From Forficula auricularia (Eukaryota > Arthropoda > Insecta > Dermaptera > Forficulidae), in contig JALMQS010000085.1 in assembly GCA_024734495.1 (NCBI GenBank), positions 620,001 through 684,000 of the forward strand: 64,000 bases of DNA. The letters are read 5' to 3'. Shown here piece after piece: positions 1 to 11,240 of the stretch (position 1 is its first letter; each line of letters begins with the position of its first letter). Below the pieces are notes generated by a model. That model had not been told where the DNA came from. It was given only the letters and a program-made list of their open reading frames with translations, and ran no database searches. A program made the position numbers and the translations under genes.

Positions 1-1030
1 TCACCCGAAATTATAGCAATAATAAAACGGAGAAAAAATGGCCAGGTCTAAACAAGACATAAAATTTGGTTGTGAAATAAGAAACAAGATTTATACTATT
101 AAATGTTTGTGATGCTCAAACAGCCGCCAGATGCAGACGCCTATACTGACAACATTTCGATCGCCTACAAAAACAAGATACAATCCTATGCATAGGAAAT
201 TAGTATGCGGAAATCTCTTCTCCCTAGGGAATACACAAATATAGAGATAAGAATAAATGTGTCTGCTCGTCTCTTTTTCGATGGAACTATCAAAGATACA
301 CGATAAGATATGCATGATGATGAGGTTAGTTTAATCAAAAGGCTGAGCTGAAGACGAGCTCATCCAGACTCGAGAGAGGCCAGAAGTCAAATCATAAACC
401 AACTTTAACTTCAAGAGAATATAATAATTTGAAGAAAACATTATTATCTAATATAGAAATATGTTCATGATTGAAATCTTCTCCAAAATATATAAAAATC
501 CACTCACATAATTTCACTTTGTAGTCAAATGTTTTTTGGGGGAATTTGCATCTTTTTAGAGGCTTTTATCTTACTTTTTCTTGAAGTATTTCATATCGCT
601 ATCCTTATTATATAGTAGTCTATTGCAGCGCTTCTTAAACTTTTCTTAAACTTTTTTAATTGGCGAACCCATTTTGACTGAGAATTTTGCATTGCTTCAG
701 ATTTTTTACAAGGTGAAAAAGTTAATTCTTTCGCGTAATATCAAAATAAATAGGGTATTTGTTGTTTCTAAATAATATTATATTAAAATTGATAAAAATA
801 TTTTTGGAATTAATATTTTATTTTTCTAGGGATGTTTCTTCTTCTTCAAGTGCTCGATTACGAGCGTCGGCGATTAATATAGAGAGTATCCTTTCCATTG
901 TAATGTTCATGGGGAAATTTTTTACAGGGGTGGTTTCGCTACAGAAAAATTCAGTTTCGCGACCCCAGGGGGTCTATTGGATAAAGAAATACTTTTCGTT
1001 GGGGAATCCCGTTTATAATAATTATTTATA
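1..1030. other. AT-rich unannotated sequence
   Basis: No convincing gene or complete element is seen. Short open frames here have no recognisable motif and AT-biased composition, so I treat them as chance. The last bases lead into a hammerhead-like repeat fragment. Confidence 0.6.
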
Positions 1031-1110
1031 GATTTTTAAGATGGAGGAAAATTTTTACGAAACGTCGGTATTTAAAGGAGTAAAAATCATGTTTCAATAA
1101 ATTATTTTAT
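1031..1110 (+). repeat. Family A hammerhead-like MITE fragment
   Basis: The segment carries a GGAGG-type hairpin arm, then GAAACGTCGG at 1059-1068 and a tail ending in CAATAAATTATTTTAT. The same order (GAAACGTCGGTTT, a run of A/G, then CAATAAAT) occurs in family A copies at 24.4, 32.8 and 40.9 kb. The 5' half with CTGAAGA is lost or degraded, so this is a truncated copy. Confidence 0.5.
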
Positions 1111-1270
1111 ACGTAAATTATATAAATATAAAATAGGGACCGTGCGTCCCGACATTAACACCAACTGGTGACGAAAATGTAAGCTTTGAGGGATGATTTA
1201 TTAAATTACAAAGACAAAGAGACTCGCTCACGGCCCCCTAGACACGGAGGTGCACTCTTTTATCTATATG

Positions 1271-1510
1271 ATATATCGTCGCCTTAGAGTGTAAACCTGC
1301 TAACTCACAACAAGGAAATTTTACAGGACAGAGAAAAAACAAACAAAATTTAATATTGTTGTTATGGAAAGAAACTATTTTTCACATTTTTTTTTCTACA
1401 ACTTAGGATCGTAATTTTAAGTAGCAGTTTTACTTGGACATCTCTTTTTCATGTCATATATGATAAAAATGAATTTAGCAGGTTTACACTCTAAGGCGAG
1501 GATATATTAT
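1271..1510. mobile_element. MITE with about 28 bp terminal inverted repeats
   Basis: The left end reads GCCTTAGAGTGTAAACCTGC (from 1281). The right end, about 1478-1500, is its reverse complement, and the match continues outward into ATAT-rich DNA with one or two mismatches. The body of about 240 bp has no coding capacity. TA-rich flanks would fit a Tc1/mariner-type MITE, but I cannot prove the target duplication. Confidence 0.75.
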
Positions 1511-2750
1511 ATAATACAATATTTGCCCCAATTCTCCCAAATCATTTAAATAAATAAACACAAGAGAGCGGTTCCTTCGGCAGTAGTGCTGTCTGCCTCT
1601 ATGTTTAACGCACGGCCCCATTTTTTTTATTTAATTCAAAGTAATAAGTTTCAACTTCCACATACTCTGGCTTTGCCTTTAAATTTACATATTTCTAAAT
1701 AGTAGTAAATGATTCGAATTATTGCTTAAAAACTCGAATTATTGTTTTTATTTGAAATATTCCTTTTATTGTTTTTTTTTCATATATGTACCTAGATAGT
1801 AATATGCTTTTTAAAAAATTCACTCTTTTCACGTATGATTTTTGAAAAATTTGCGCAAATTAAAAAAAAATCATAATAATAAATTAAGAGTTTGAGGATA
1901 CAAGTCTGAATGGATCTGATTCTGTATTGAAAAATCAGTTCGAAGAACCTTTCATTCCGACCTCAAAATATAATATTGTGATAAGAGAGTGCGCTCCAGC
2001 TACTTTTAGAATCTATTAAGCAAAAGACATGCTGTTAATGGCACCACGGATGGAACAAGTCGATTATCACCGAGTGGAGAGTGAGTAGAAGAATTCTTGA
2101 TAACATCATCATCATCAGAAAGTATTCAGATTTTTTTTTTATGAACCATCGATTACGAAGCAGGCGTTTCGAGTTTGGTTCATGGAGCGTAAGAATTTCA
2201 CTCACGCACACAAACACACTAAACTCACTAAAAAGGGTCTCTATCAGAGTAAAGGGCTGAGAAAAGGAGAGGAATTCTCCAACATCAACAACACCACCCA
2301 AGTTGCGTTGAGTCAATATCGAGAGTTTCGATGTCGAGATTATATTGTTAGGGAGAAAAAATGTAGAGGGTAGGTAGGTGCATAAAAAATCTGATTTTAG
2401 GAATGTTAATATTAATCGATACTTTAATTAAAAACTTTTACATATTCATAAACTTAACACCATGATGATTATGGTAGGTGATAGAAAAATAGAATATATA
2501 ATGGAATAAATAAACGATAGACCGGAAATAGAACTATTGTCTAGAAGAGTTGAGATAACTCGATAGAATGTATGTTTCGCACGCGGCTTCAGCTTAGGAT
2601 TACATCTTAAGCATCCTAATACTTACAGTTGATGATGAACACTATATGACACAGAAATTCTGTTCAAATCGTTGTGAATTCTAATGAAATTTTCTCATTA
2701 AATTAGATAAGTAAACACATATTGAAATGTATTTAATTTTTTTTTACTTT
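1511..2750. other. Unique AT-rich sequence, no supported gene
   Basis: Overlapping open frames lie on both strands at about 2035-2373, but neither has a recognisable motif and they shadow each other. A splice-like pair on the minus strand near 2202-2223 is probably chance. No repeat was recognised. Confidence 0.5.
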
Positions 2751-3450
2751 ACCATACAGGGAATTGTCAAGTATTGTAATCGCGCATGAAAAAAGTGTTT
2801 TTTCGAAATATCTCAAAAACGGCTGAAACTATTTTGATTAAAAAAATTGGGCGAAACCATGGCATTTCGCTCTACAAAAGAGCTCTAATAAGTGAACATC
2901 GAAAAAATTATATTTTTCGAGATAATAACTGTTTTGTCAAAATGTTTGTTAGTCTGTTATTCTGTACATTAACAAATTTTGTGGAGGAGCTAGCTCAAAA
3001 ACTAGTGTGAATATCAAAACCAAATTTCACACGAAGTTTTGGTGCATGGAGATTAAGAGCCGATTAGATTTTGGTACATATCAACTCAAAATTAAGCGGG
3101 AGGGGGGTTAAAATTTAATATTATAATATTTTCAAACTAAAAAAACAAGAAAATGAAATATACTATAAAATGAACCTATAATAACGACAATATTTTCTTT
3201 TCTGGCGCCAAAATTGGGGGGGGGGGGGTCAAAAAATAAAAATCTAGGCCATTTGAGAAAACTCAACCAAATTTTGTATATTATAAAGTCAGTGGGTCCT
3301 AGAACACTAAAAATGCAAAAACAAACTGCTAAAAATGGTGGCGGGGGAGGGGGGGGTCAAAAAATAAAAATCTAGGCCTTTGTACCAAACTCAACTAGAA
3401 GTGTATGGTAAAGTCAAGTGGATGGCCACACAGAACGTGTCAATTTATTT
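2751..3450 (-). mobile_element. Family B (hAT-like, CAGGGCCGG type) copy, ends missing
   Basis: Compared with the complete copy at 12086-12961, this segment runs in the opposite orientation. Shared landmarks are the ACCATACAGGG-like start, the CGCGCATGAAAAAAGTG block, the ATATCTCAAAAACGGCTGAA block, G-runs followed by TCAAAAAATAAAAATCTAGG, and a TATGGTAAAGTCAAGTGGAT end. The outermost terminal inverted repeats are not present. The G-run plus TCTAGGCC unit is itself duplicated inside (about 3215-3250 and 3340-3380). Confidence 0.65.
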
Positions 3451-3891
3451 TTTCAATCATTTACCTATGTGAATAATAAATATAAAAGACAATTAAAAGT
3501 AACAAATATTTACGTGGAAATTTGCTATTTTTTTAAAACTAGGTATTTATATTTATTTTTTACTAAATAACTGCGCATATTAAAATCAAATAATTAATTA
3601 AAATAATTCAGATAGTTTAATCTAGATATCTTTTAAAGTTATACTAGATCAGAAATTTAATATTAAAAAAAAGAACAAACACAACCGGGTGACGTCAAAA
3701 GTCTTTTTAGACACATTTTGATCCATTTGCAAATGTACAGACGGAATTTAAATTTTTAAATAAACTAATAAATCAACGTGAATGGTGTTTTTATTCTAGC
3801 ATGGGAATAGATCTTTTATATAAATAAACTTGAAATAAAAATGATATTTTCCTATGAGTATCAAATATTTCAAACGAATGATTTAATGTGT

Positions 3892-4165
3892 TCTGAAATA
3901 ATAACTGTTTTGTCAAAATGTTTGTTAGTTATTCTGTGCATTAATCAATTTTCTGGACGAGCTAGCTCAAAAACTAGTGTGAATATCAAAACCAAATTTC
4001 ACACGAAGTTTTGCTGCATGGAGATTAAGAGCCGATTAGATTTTGGTACATATCGACTCAAAATTAAGGGAGAGGGGGGTTAAAATTATAATATTTTCAA
4101 ACTAAAAAAACAAGAAAATGAAATATACTATAAAATGAACCTATAATAACGACAATAATAGACTG
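3892..4165 (-). repeat. Second copy of part of family B (direct repeat of 2929-3180)
   Basis: From AATAATAACTGTTTTGTCAA onward this repeats the 2929-3180 segment in the same orientation with very few differences, through the GATTAAGAGCCGATTAGATT block and the AAAATGAACCTATAATAACG block. The similarity is far higher than between other family B copies here, which suggests a recent local duplication. Confidence 0.8.
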
Positions 4166-5090
4166 AAATTTTATAATCTTGTAGATAACGCTGTCAAACT
4201 TATAGGAAGAATTTAATATTGAAATTTCAAAATTTTATACGGTAAATGAGAAATGGTGGAGAACCTATTTTTACAAAAATGGTAAGACTCAAGTACTATA
4301 TTATGAAATTCGAAACTTGAGTTAAGTATTAGCTAAAGAGCTCTTAGAGCTTAGTTTTCCTTCAAACAAGACTTTCCTAAGCCGAAATTCAGAGGGGGTT
4401 CAAATAACGTCTTATTTGAACTAATACCTCCCACTCAGTATTAAATACAGAGCGAGTATCAAATATAATTTACTTAAGATTTCCAATTTTTGAGTCTACC
4501 ATATAATTATATTAAATTTTTAATTAAACTATAGATAAATATGAAAATTTTCGAAATAAACCTCGAGATTAAATTGTCAGTGAGAATTCAAGAAAAGTCG
4601 GGAATTTTTTTTTGTGTGATACTTAAACGAGGGTAAATAATCGTTTTTATGAGGAAGTAAAAGTATTTTCCCTTTCACGGAGGGGCCTTGGCTAATAAAC
4701 TATCAAGTCTTTTTTCCACGCTGATCAATAATTCAGAAATTTCATCATTTTCCTCAAATGAAGGGAATACTTCGTCATTGTATCCTTGGCATACGAGAAA
4801 TAAAAAAACATGCAGCAATAAATACTCAAATAAAAGTAATAAAATCTTAATCTATACTATAAATTTAAGCATGTGCTGGATGTCATCAAATTTCATGAGT
4901 GGAACGAACATAACATTCACGTCCATAAGGGTAAATGAGACGTATTTATAGTCAATTGAAAATGTTGGAATGGTGTTTTAAGGAGATTAGCAGGGGAATA
5001 AATAAATGAAAGAATGTGTCCTTTGCTTAGTAGAAATATTTTTATAAATATGGATTTGCAGGTATTGGACTTCAGAATAATAAAAAAAAA
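4166..5090. other. AT-rich unannotated sequence
   Basis: No element ends or splice-bounded open frames were recognised. The open frame at 4688-4951 has no family-like motif and begins with a non-ATG codon, so it is not called. Confidence 0.5.
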
Positions 5091-5094
5091 TAGC

Positions 5095-5185
5095 TATATG
5101 TGTATGTTTATTTGCATCAATCAAAAGAAACCTCTTTGATTTCTCTTTATGAATCAACAACTCTGATATTCAAGTAAAAATAAAA
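5095..5185 (+). repeat. Family C repeat, 3' part only
   Basis: The segment shows TTTATTTGCATCAA, then CCTCTTTGATTTCTCTTTAT and GAATCAACAACTCTG. This is the same string of blocks that follows the hammerhead-like core in the copies at 19.1, 55.0 and 57.1 kb. The ribozyme-like part is absent. Confidence 0.6.
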
Positions 5186-5410
5186 TCTTTTCAATTCAAA
5201 CACAATTTATTTAATTTTGACATAATGTATCCAGTTTGGTTTTCGCCATTTAGAATATTTTTTGAAGTGTAAACAAATTGAAGGGTATTTACGACAGACG
5301 TGATTAAATGAACTTGGAATATGAAAGATTTGGTAATAGATTCAAATTTTCTTAAAAAATCATAAGATGGTGTCATCTATTAAATCCGATGGAATGGATT
5401 ATTTTTAATT

Positions 5411-5520
5411 ATATGTCAGAAGGGTTGTTTTTCACCCCCTCAGGAATCGAATCCGAATGCCAGTAACAGCAATCCAGGCCATCTGGCTCACCTGTGAGAT
5501 GCAAACCTCTCTGACATATG
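5411..5520 (-). other. tRNA-like module, left arm copy
   Basis: Read on the minus strand it starts ATATGTCAGAGAGG and ends CCCTTCTGACATAT, so its own ends pair as a long acceptor-like stem. It contains an A-box-like GGTGAGCCAGATGG and a B-box-like GGATTCGATTCC. The T-arm-like stem is weakened compared with the right-arm copy. It is not a functional tRNA, and a tRNA-derived SINE or cargo is the simplest reading. Confidence 0.6.
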
Positions 5521-5685
5521 TAAAACGGGTTAAATATTTTACTCAAAGATTGTTATCTTAATTTGTAAAATTTCTGGATCTAGGGATTCTAAATTTAAAC
5601 ATATAGCCATGTCATATAATCACTAGATTGCGAAATTTTACAAATTAAGATAACAATCTTTGAGTAAAATATTTAACGCGTTTAC

Positions 5686-5794
5686 ATATGTCAGAGAGGT
5701 TTGCACCTCACAGGTGAGCCAGATGGCCCGGATTGCTGTTACTAGAACTCGGGTTTGATTCCCGAGGGGGTGAAAAACAACCCTTCTGACATAT
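5686..5794 (+). other. tRNA-like module, right arm copy
   Basis: Ends ATATGTCAGAGAGGTT and AACCCTTCTGACATAT pair over about 16 bp. Inside are GGTGAGCCAGATGG (A-box-like) and CTCGGGTTTGATTCCCGAG, a perfect 6 bp stem with a 7 nt TTTGATT loop, as in a tRNA T-arm. An anticodon arm is not convincing, so a normal tRNA gene is unlikely. Confidence 0.65.
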
Positions 5795-5864
5795 AATTAA
5801 AAATAATCCATTCCATCTAATTTAATAGATGACACCATCTTATGATTTTCTAAGAACTTAGAAT

Positions 5865-7059
5865 AATAAAATAGAGATTACGAAACATCTCAGTTAAATG
5901 AATTATGCTTTGAGTAGCCCATAAGCCCGAAATTCCTCCAAATTCGTATTTAAAATTATTAAAAAAAATTATACAAATCACATGATATTTAAATATTTTT
6001 ACTAATTTGAGGATATATATTTTTAAGGGTAATTCTGCCTCCACCTTTAGTCTATCTCTTTTTTAGTTCTAGCTAGGAAACCTGTTTCTTTTGGCAGATG
6101 GTGAATTCTATTGGAGCTATCAAAAATAACATAAAATCTTTAGAATTTCATTTAAATATTAACTAAATATGGTTGTGGTCAAAAAACCAAAAACAATCAA
6201 ATTCTTAGTCAACCTTTTGATAAATTAATTGTCTTCTTCAGGTCATTAAAATATAAACAATTTTTAATCATAAGCAATTTTTTATAATTCAAAAGATACT
6301 AAAAATATAGTACTTGAATTATTTTTTTTAAAATATTTTTTTAAAAATAATTAAAAAATTGAAATTTAGTTGTTTGGGGGGGGGGGGGGGGGGGGTTGGC
6401 TGATAGTGTTTCTTTTGTGGTCTTGAAGAAAAAAGTCCGAGTTCAAGCTCCGTTAACTGCAAAAATTTTGACCCCAACACCATTATTATATCCTGAACAC
6501 AAACATACATAAGAATTAATTGCATAATTATGTATATCAAGTTAAGCCTAAAATTAACGTTCTGACCTTGATGAGGGCAATAAAATTGTTGATTGATTGT
6601 TTATTTTTTATTATTATTTCAATCTGTATTATTAAATAAATAAACCTATATTATAGGTATAATGTGAAATACTATAGTGAAAATTAAGTCCAGAATTTCG
6701 AAAAGATTGTTCCATATAAATGCGAATATGGATATTAAACAGAAGATGCAGTTAGTAATTTATTCTTTAAAAAATATTATTAATTATTGTAAAATTCGTA
6801 AAGTTAAAACTCACATTTCTCATCTGATTTCAAATTGACGTTTTTCATGCGCCCCTTGAACATTGGCAACCAGCTTGGCAATGCCGATTTTATTTTCCTA
6901 TTTCGGTTTTTAAATGTAGAGATTACTCCAAATGCTTGAATTCACACGAGTTTTCCAATTAGCGGTTTAAATTTTTATTATCAATATTTTTTTAATGACT
7001 AAATAAATCAATAATATATTTTAATTTTAAATGGAATAAATCAAATAAATGTAAGATAT
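5865..7059. other. AT-rich sequence with a 20 bp poly-G run
   Basis: No gene recognised. A run of 20 G lies at 6376-6395, very unusual in DNA this AT-rich. Similar G-runs occur in family B repeats, so this may be a relic of one. Confidence 0.5.
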
Positions 7060-7745
7060 AATTTTTAAGAAAAAAATAAAACCGACTTCAACAAAATTGA
7101 ATGCAACAAATAAAATACACTAAAAGGTATAAAATAATTTTTATCTTATTTAGTTACAACTAAACTACGAAATATTAAGATGAAATTACTTTTTGAAGTT
7201 GGTGCCAAACAAACTATACCTATAACCGAGCGTACCCACCAAACGTACTAAGTAAGATCCGTCGAGTGCAATTCATAAAAGGTATATGTTTGGCACCGAC
7301 TTAAAAAAGTAATTTCATCTTAATATTTCGTAGTTTAGTTGTAACTAAATAACATAATAATTATTTTATAACTTTTAGCGTATTTTATTTGTTGTATTTA
7401 ATTTTTTTGAAGTCGGTTTTATTTTTTTCTTAAAAATTGTTTTTATTTTTCTCTTTTTAGTGATGTTATTAATAGGGATTATATCATTAGAAGTTGACCA
7501 AATTAATATGACACCATCCCTAAGATACCCCCTTTCCAATAAAAAAAGAATCATCGAAATCGGTTCATAAACAAAGAAGTTAGGCCTGAACAAACCAAAC
7601 AAAAAAGGTCTAATACCTATAAAAAAAAATGGGACCAATCGGAAGGTAGACTGAACCCAACGCAATTTTTTTTTCAAAATCGGTTCATGATTGGCTGAGA
7701 TATGAGGTAACATAGGCACAAAAAAAAAAAAAAAATCAGTCGAAT
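7060..7745 (+). repeat. Family D dispersed repeat with palindromic 5' part
   Basis: Positions about 7060-7440 form a palindrome. The left arm has AAAAATAAAACCGACTTCAA and GGTGCCAAACAAACTATACC; the right arm has GTATATGTTTGGCACCGACT and GAAGTCGGTTTTATTTTTTT. The centre carries AAACGTACTAAGTAAGATCC. Downstream come AATATGACACCATCC, GATATGAGGTAACATAGGCA, a poly-A stretch, AATAGAGAACCTCC and a GAAGTCGGTTAAAAAT end. A second copy lies at 59785-60350. The end resembles repeats widespread in arthropods, but the superfamily is not clear to me. Confidence 0.7.
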
Positions 7746-8283
7746 AGAGAACCTCCTTCTTTTATGAAGTCGGTTAAAAATAAACTGCATTTTAAATTCA
7801 CTCATTGAATGAAATATTGTGTCTTGCATTTAAAATAATTATAATAAATAGGTATTTTTGTTTGAAATAAAAAAACAAATACTTCCTTTGGGAATTATAA
7901 TGGAATTTTAATCACAATTGAATTTACCGTGATTCATTGACGTCACTAAACTATTTCTATTCTTCCTGATAGAAGTAAATTCAAATGTGACTAAAATTCG
8001 ATTGAATATTCACGTGTTAAAATTTCAGACAAAATCATATTATTTTAACTTCTGTATTATTATTAAATAATAAGTAATATCATTTGAATTTCTATACTTT
8101 CTAAAAAAAAATACAATATACCGTTTATAAAACATAAAAATGAAGAAGTATTATTTTTTCTTTCTTTTTGCTATAAATATATGATACTTAATTATATAAA
8201 GAGAGTAAACAAATGTTATCAGAGTGGCAGAGTTATAGGTTTATTATCAATCAAGAAATAGTACTATTAAAAAATATATACCT
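7746..8283. other. AT-rich unannotated sequence
   Basis: Nothing beyond AT-rich DNA is recognised. Confidence 0.5.
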
Positions 8284-8625
8284 ACCAGCGGTCATCTTTA
8301 AAATTTCAAACATTTAGAGTATTTTCATAAATAGATATTTAAGGTCAATTTCAACATTTTAGAAGAATCTTTAAATTTTCAAATTATTATCCGTTATTTT
8401 AAAACAGAGGTGTCCAACCTTTTGGCTTACAAAGGCCGCATTTGAATAAAAAACTAATGCCCCGGGCCGCATATGAAATATACTAATTCAATTGAAATTA
8501 TTTGTTAATCAAAAAATATAGTTAATAATGTAGAATAATGTTATTCACCATGACACAGAAGCAAAAATGAAGGTAGTTTTTTGGACAGCATCCCCTGGTT
8601 GAAAAGCCACCATCCGCACTAATAC
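8284..8625 (+). mobile_element. Family G hAT relic interrupted by another hAT-like piece
   Basis: 8284-8402 matches the start of the hAT copies at 18.2 kb (reverse) and 38.0 kb: AAAATTTCAAACATTTAGAG, ATTTTCATAAATA, TCAAATTATTATCCGTTATT. The far end appears at about 8551-8625: TTTTTTGGACAGCATCCCCTGGTTGAAAAGCCACC. Between them is a different insertion starting at 8405. The terminal CAGTGG/CCACTG ends are eroded. Confidence 0.6.
8405..8550 (+). mobile_element. hAT-like 5' end inserted in family G relic
   Basis: The segment begins CAGAGGTGTCCAACCTTTTGG and continues with a GGCCGCAT/GGGCCGCATATG pair. This is a terminal sequence typical of animal hAT elements. No matching 3' end is found, so it is truncated or a solo end. 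Confidence 0.5.
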
Positions 8626-10841
8626 CTACTGAATATGATTTATGTTTAGAAAGATGTCTGGGTAATAATTAAACACTAAAATTATATTAATACTAAAAAG
8701 TGAGTATTTAAGAATTTTTGAATTTTTTGAAAATAGATGAAATTTTTAAAAATTTCAACATCTCACCGAGGCTCTATCATTAAATAATTGATTTTAAAAA
8801 TTTATTAATTAAAAATGACAATTCTATTCTTGGATCAATATATATCTATGTATAATATTTGTTTTATATATCAGAAGAGTTTTTTTTTGTCTCAGATAGC
8901 CGAACTATTTCTCAAATTTATCTTTAAAAGCAAAAATATTTGTTAAACTTTTTTCTCTGGGGTGTTCAGTAGCCTAAATGGTGTCGAGCTGGTAATTCTA
9001 TCCTTTTAGGGATCCAATGTTGTCATCTTTTTTTTCTTCAATTTTTTTCTTATAAAACACAACTACACCTATAGGCTGGACCCTAATCTTGGGTGTTGTG
9101 GTTTTTTAAAATAAATATTTTTTTATTTTCTTTCGTTAAGTATATGTAGGTAGTATATCTAGCGAGAAATGGTCTATATGACTTAATTAAAGTCCAATAA
9201 AAGGATTTTGGTTTCAAAGTATCTCAATTTGCCAGGACCATATCAATATATGAAACGATTCAACCGTTCTAAAAGCCATTTTGCCACTTCAGGTGACTGA
9301 ATGATACAATAAAGCGGGAACAATGTCAAAAGAGTCAAATAAAACCCCTTTCGTTTTTTTGTTGAATAAAAGGTTTAAAAACAGTTTATTCAATAATAAA
9401 AGAGGATTTTATGGCAGTTCACCCGTCCGCGGTGAAAACGATTCATCAAAATTCTACCTGAGATTTCTCTCGTTGCGTTTTTTTCTTCTGGAGTTATTTC
9501 TTAGCGGTGGGCTGGAGAATCATAATCCAAACAAACAAAGGCTGATGTCATTGGAATGTTGAAATTCGGTTGTGTTTGTTTTGGTTACTTCTCATCTTCC
9601 GTTAAAATTTCCACACGTATTTGTAATCGCGTTGTCTGCCGATGACGGATGGTTGTTTCTGCGGCTAGCTTGTCGACAGACGATGAATGGCCCTAGAGAC
9701 CCTAAACACCCTCCAACTAGGGGCCGGCCCACCAATCGAATATATTTATCTCGTTGACAGCGATATTTGGGAAACCATTTTCTTATTAATCATTTTTGGG
9801 TCAGATAAGCGTCTCGAATAGTTGGATTTGAAATACGCGAAGCCTTTTGAAATGTTCAGGGGTGCAAAAGAGATATGAACTAGCCCTAAAATGGTCTTTG
9901 GGGACGACAAATGAACCTAGGAGAATTCCGAAAACCGATGATTCATGAAGACAGAGAACAAGTAATTGGAAGGCAAGAGAGTTCAGCTCAATTTCGCCAA
10001 AACAACCCTTGTACAAGGATTGTAAGGAGTAATACAAGGCAATTATACATCAAGCAAGCCAACAATTGATGATGATTATAAAATAATAATAATAATAACA
10101 AAAATATAGTGTTTTTTACGAAATTTAAACATCATTAGATGGAATCTCCTCAATGTTATCCTTATATGTTGGCACCTGTTTTTGCTAGAAGAACATCTTA
10201 GGCACGCACACCTTTGTTCCAATGTTCTTTGGTTTTGATGAACTATAATTAGAACGGTTTTGAGAAGATCTAGAGGTACAACATGATTATAACATTAAGA
10301 AGATTTTCCCAGGTTTATTAATTTATAACTTAAATGTTCAAACACTGTGTGAATAGGTAAGGATTAATCAAAGAGGATATCCTCTGCAAGAAACAAATAA
10401 ATACTGTGTGTTTCACACCATGCCTGCCACTTATTTATTTACTTACTCTAACAAGATTTGGAAGATAGCGAAAAAAATTTATTTATTTAATAAAATCCCT
10501 TGTTTTATACTAAGATTAATTAAGCGATCGTTTTTTTTCTTTCTTAAATCAAAACACTCATACTTGGCAATTGCATTTGACTTTTTTTTAAATAAGTTAT
10601 TATTGAAATATTGAATCTTGGAAATCGAGAAAAAAATTTTAATAACACGTTTATTCTGCCTCATTTAGTTTCCAATGGAGACTTCTTTAAGCTCAAAACA
10701 AAACTATACTACAAGATTTGTATCTATATAAATTCAATTTATATATTATAAAATAAAAGTTAAAGAAATATGTACTGTCTGTGATTCTGAAGTTTATAAT
10801 GGATAATGAATTCAAGGCTTATTTTATAGTTTGATTAAAGC
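8626..10841. other. Mostly unique sequence, GC-richer around 9400-9760
   Basis: The 9400-9760 stretch is less AT-rich and open on the plus strand (9323-9562, 9572-9757), but no domain is recognisable and no good splice pair brackets it. It could be a conserved noncoding or regulatory island. The rest is AT-rich with a short AAT microsatellite near 10085. Confidence 0.4.
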
Positions 10842-10872
10842 CTGAGGAAGCTTCGAATGAAGACGAAACATA
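10842..10872 (+). ncRNA. Hammerhead-like core
   Basis: CTGAGGA (10842-10848) is followed by an extra A, a weak CTTC/GAAG hairpin, then GAAAC (10865-10869) and an ATA triplet. The flanking helix is weak. It fits the core layout seen elsewhere in the window but is probably degraded. Confidence 0.35.
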
Positions 10873-11039
10873 GCCGAAAAATGTATTATAAGTATTTATA
10901 AGTAATACATCAACTATATCTTTTAATTCGGAGTATATGGGCTGTAATTATGTCTAATTTCTCTTTTGAAATAGATGTCTGTACTTTCTGTATAACTTAT
11001 TGTTTAGTTGAGAATTTTTAAAATTATTTAAAATCGAAT

Positions 11040-11240
11040 TAGCGCTGGAACTCGCATCCAGCCAACGACTTCCTAGCGACTTATAATCTTCAGCTGTTTA
11101 AGACCCGCATTCACAGATACCTTCGACTCCTACCCAGCCCATAAAATCCCCTCTTCTTCTTCTTTTCGCGATGGGGGGGGCAACTCAGGTCTTTAGAGGA
11201 TGCACCCTTTTGGTGTAATTCCTTCTCACATCAATTTCAT
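11040..11240 (+). pseudogene. Non-LTR retrotransposon 3' end (reverse transcriptase C-terminus)
   Basis: From about 11043 the frame encodes a tail containing NLQLFKTRIHRYL and ends in TAA near 11143. The same tail occurs on the minus strand at 22171-22411. It is the usual extreme C-terminus of jockey/CR1-like LINE polyproteins (RWN-S, then NLQ-FK-I-R-L). The shared 3' UTR follows: TTCTTCTTCTTTTCGCGATG, a G-run, CAGGTCTTTAGAGG, TTTTGGTGTAATTCCTTCTC. It is severely 5'-truncated, as normal for LINE insertions. Confidence 0.75.

Larger units (their letters stand above)
5340..5864. mobile_element. Large foldback element with two inverted tRNA-like modules
   Basis: Two arms of about 240 bp are reverse complements around a centre near 5605-5630. 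Outer ends read ATTC...AAAATCATAAGATGG on the left and the matching reverse complement on the right. Each arm holds a module of about 110 bp (5411-5520 reversed, 5686-5794 forward). The inner arms share AGATTGTTATCTTAATTTG. There is no coding sequence. The arms differ by scattered substitutions, so this is an old palindrome rather than an assembly echo. Confidence 0.85.

Noticed and set aside
2202..2223. Possible 22 nt microexon on the minus strand
   Set aside because: Short acceptor tract and repetitive GTGTTTGTGTG content; likely chance.
2035..2373. Overlapping open frames on both strands
   Set aside because: They mirror each other, have no known motif and no good splice context; composition alone explains them.
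7375..7719. 114-codon minus-strand frame
   Set aside because: It lies entirely within family D repeat DNA, antisense to it.
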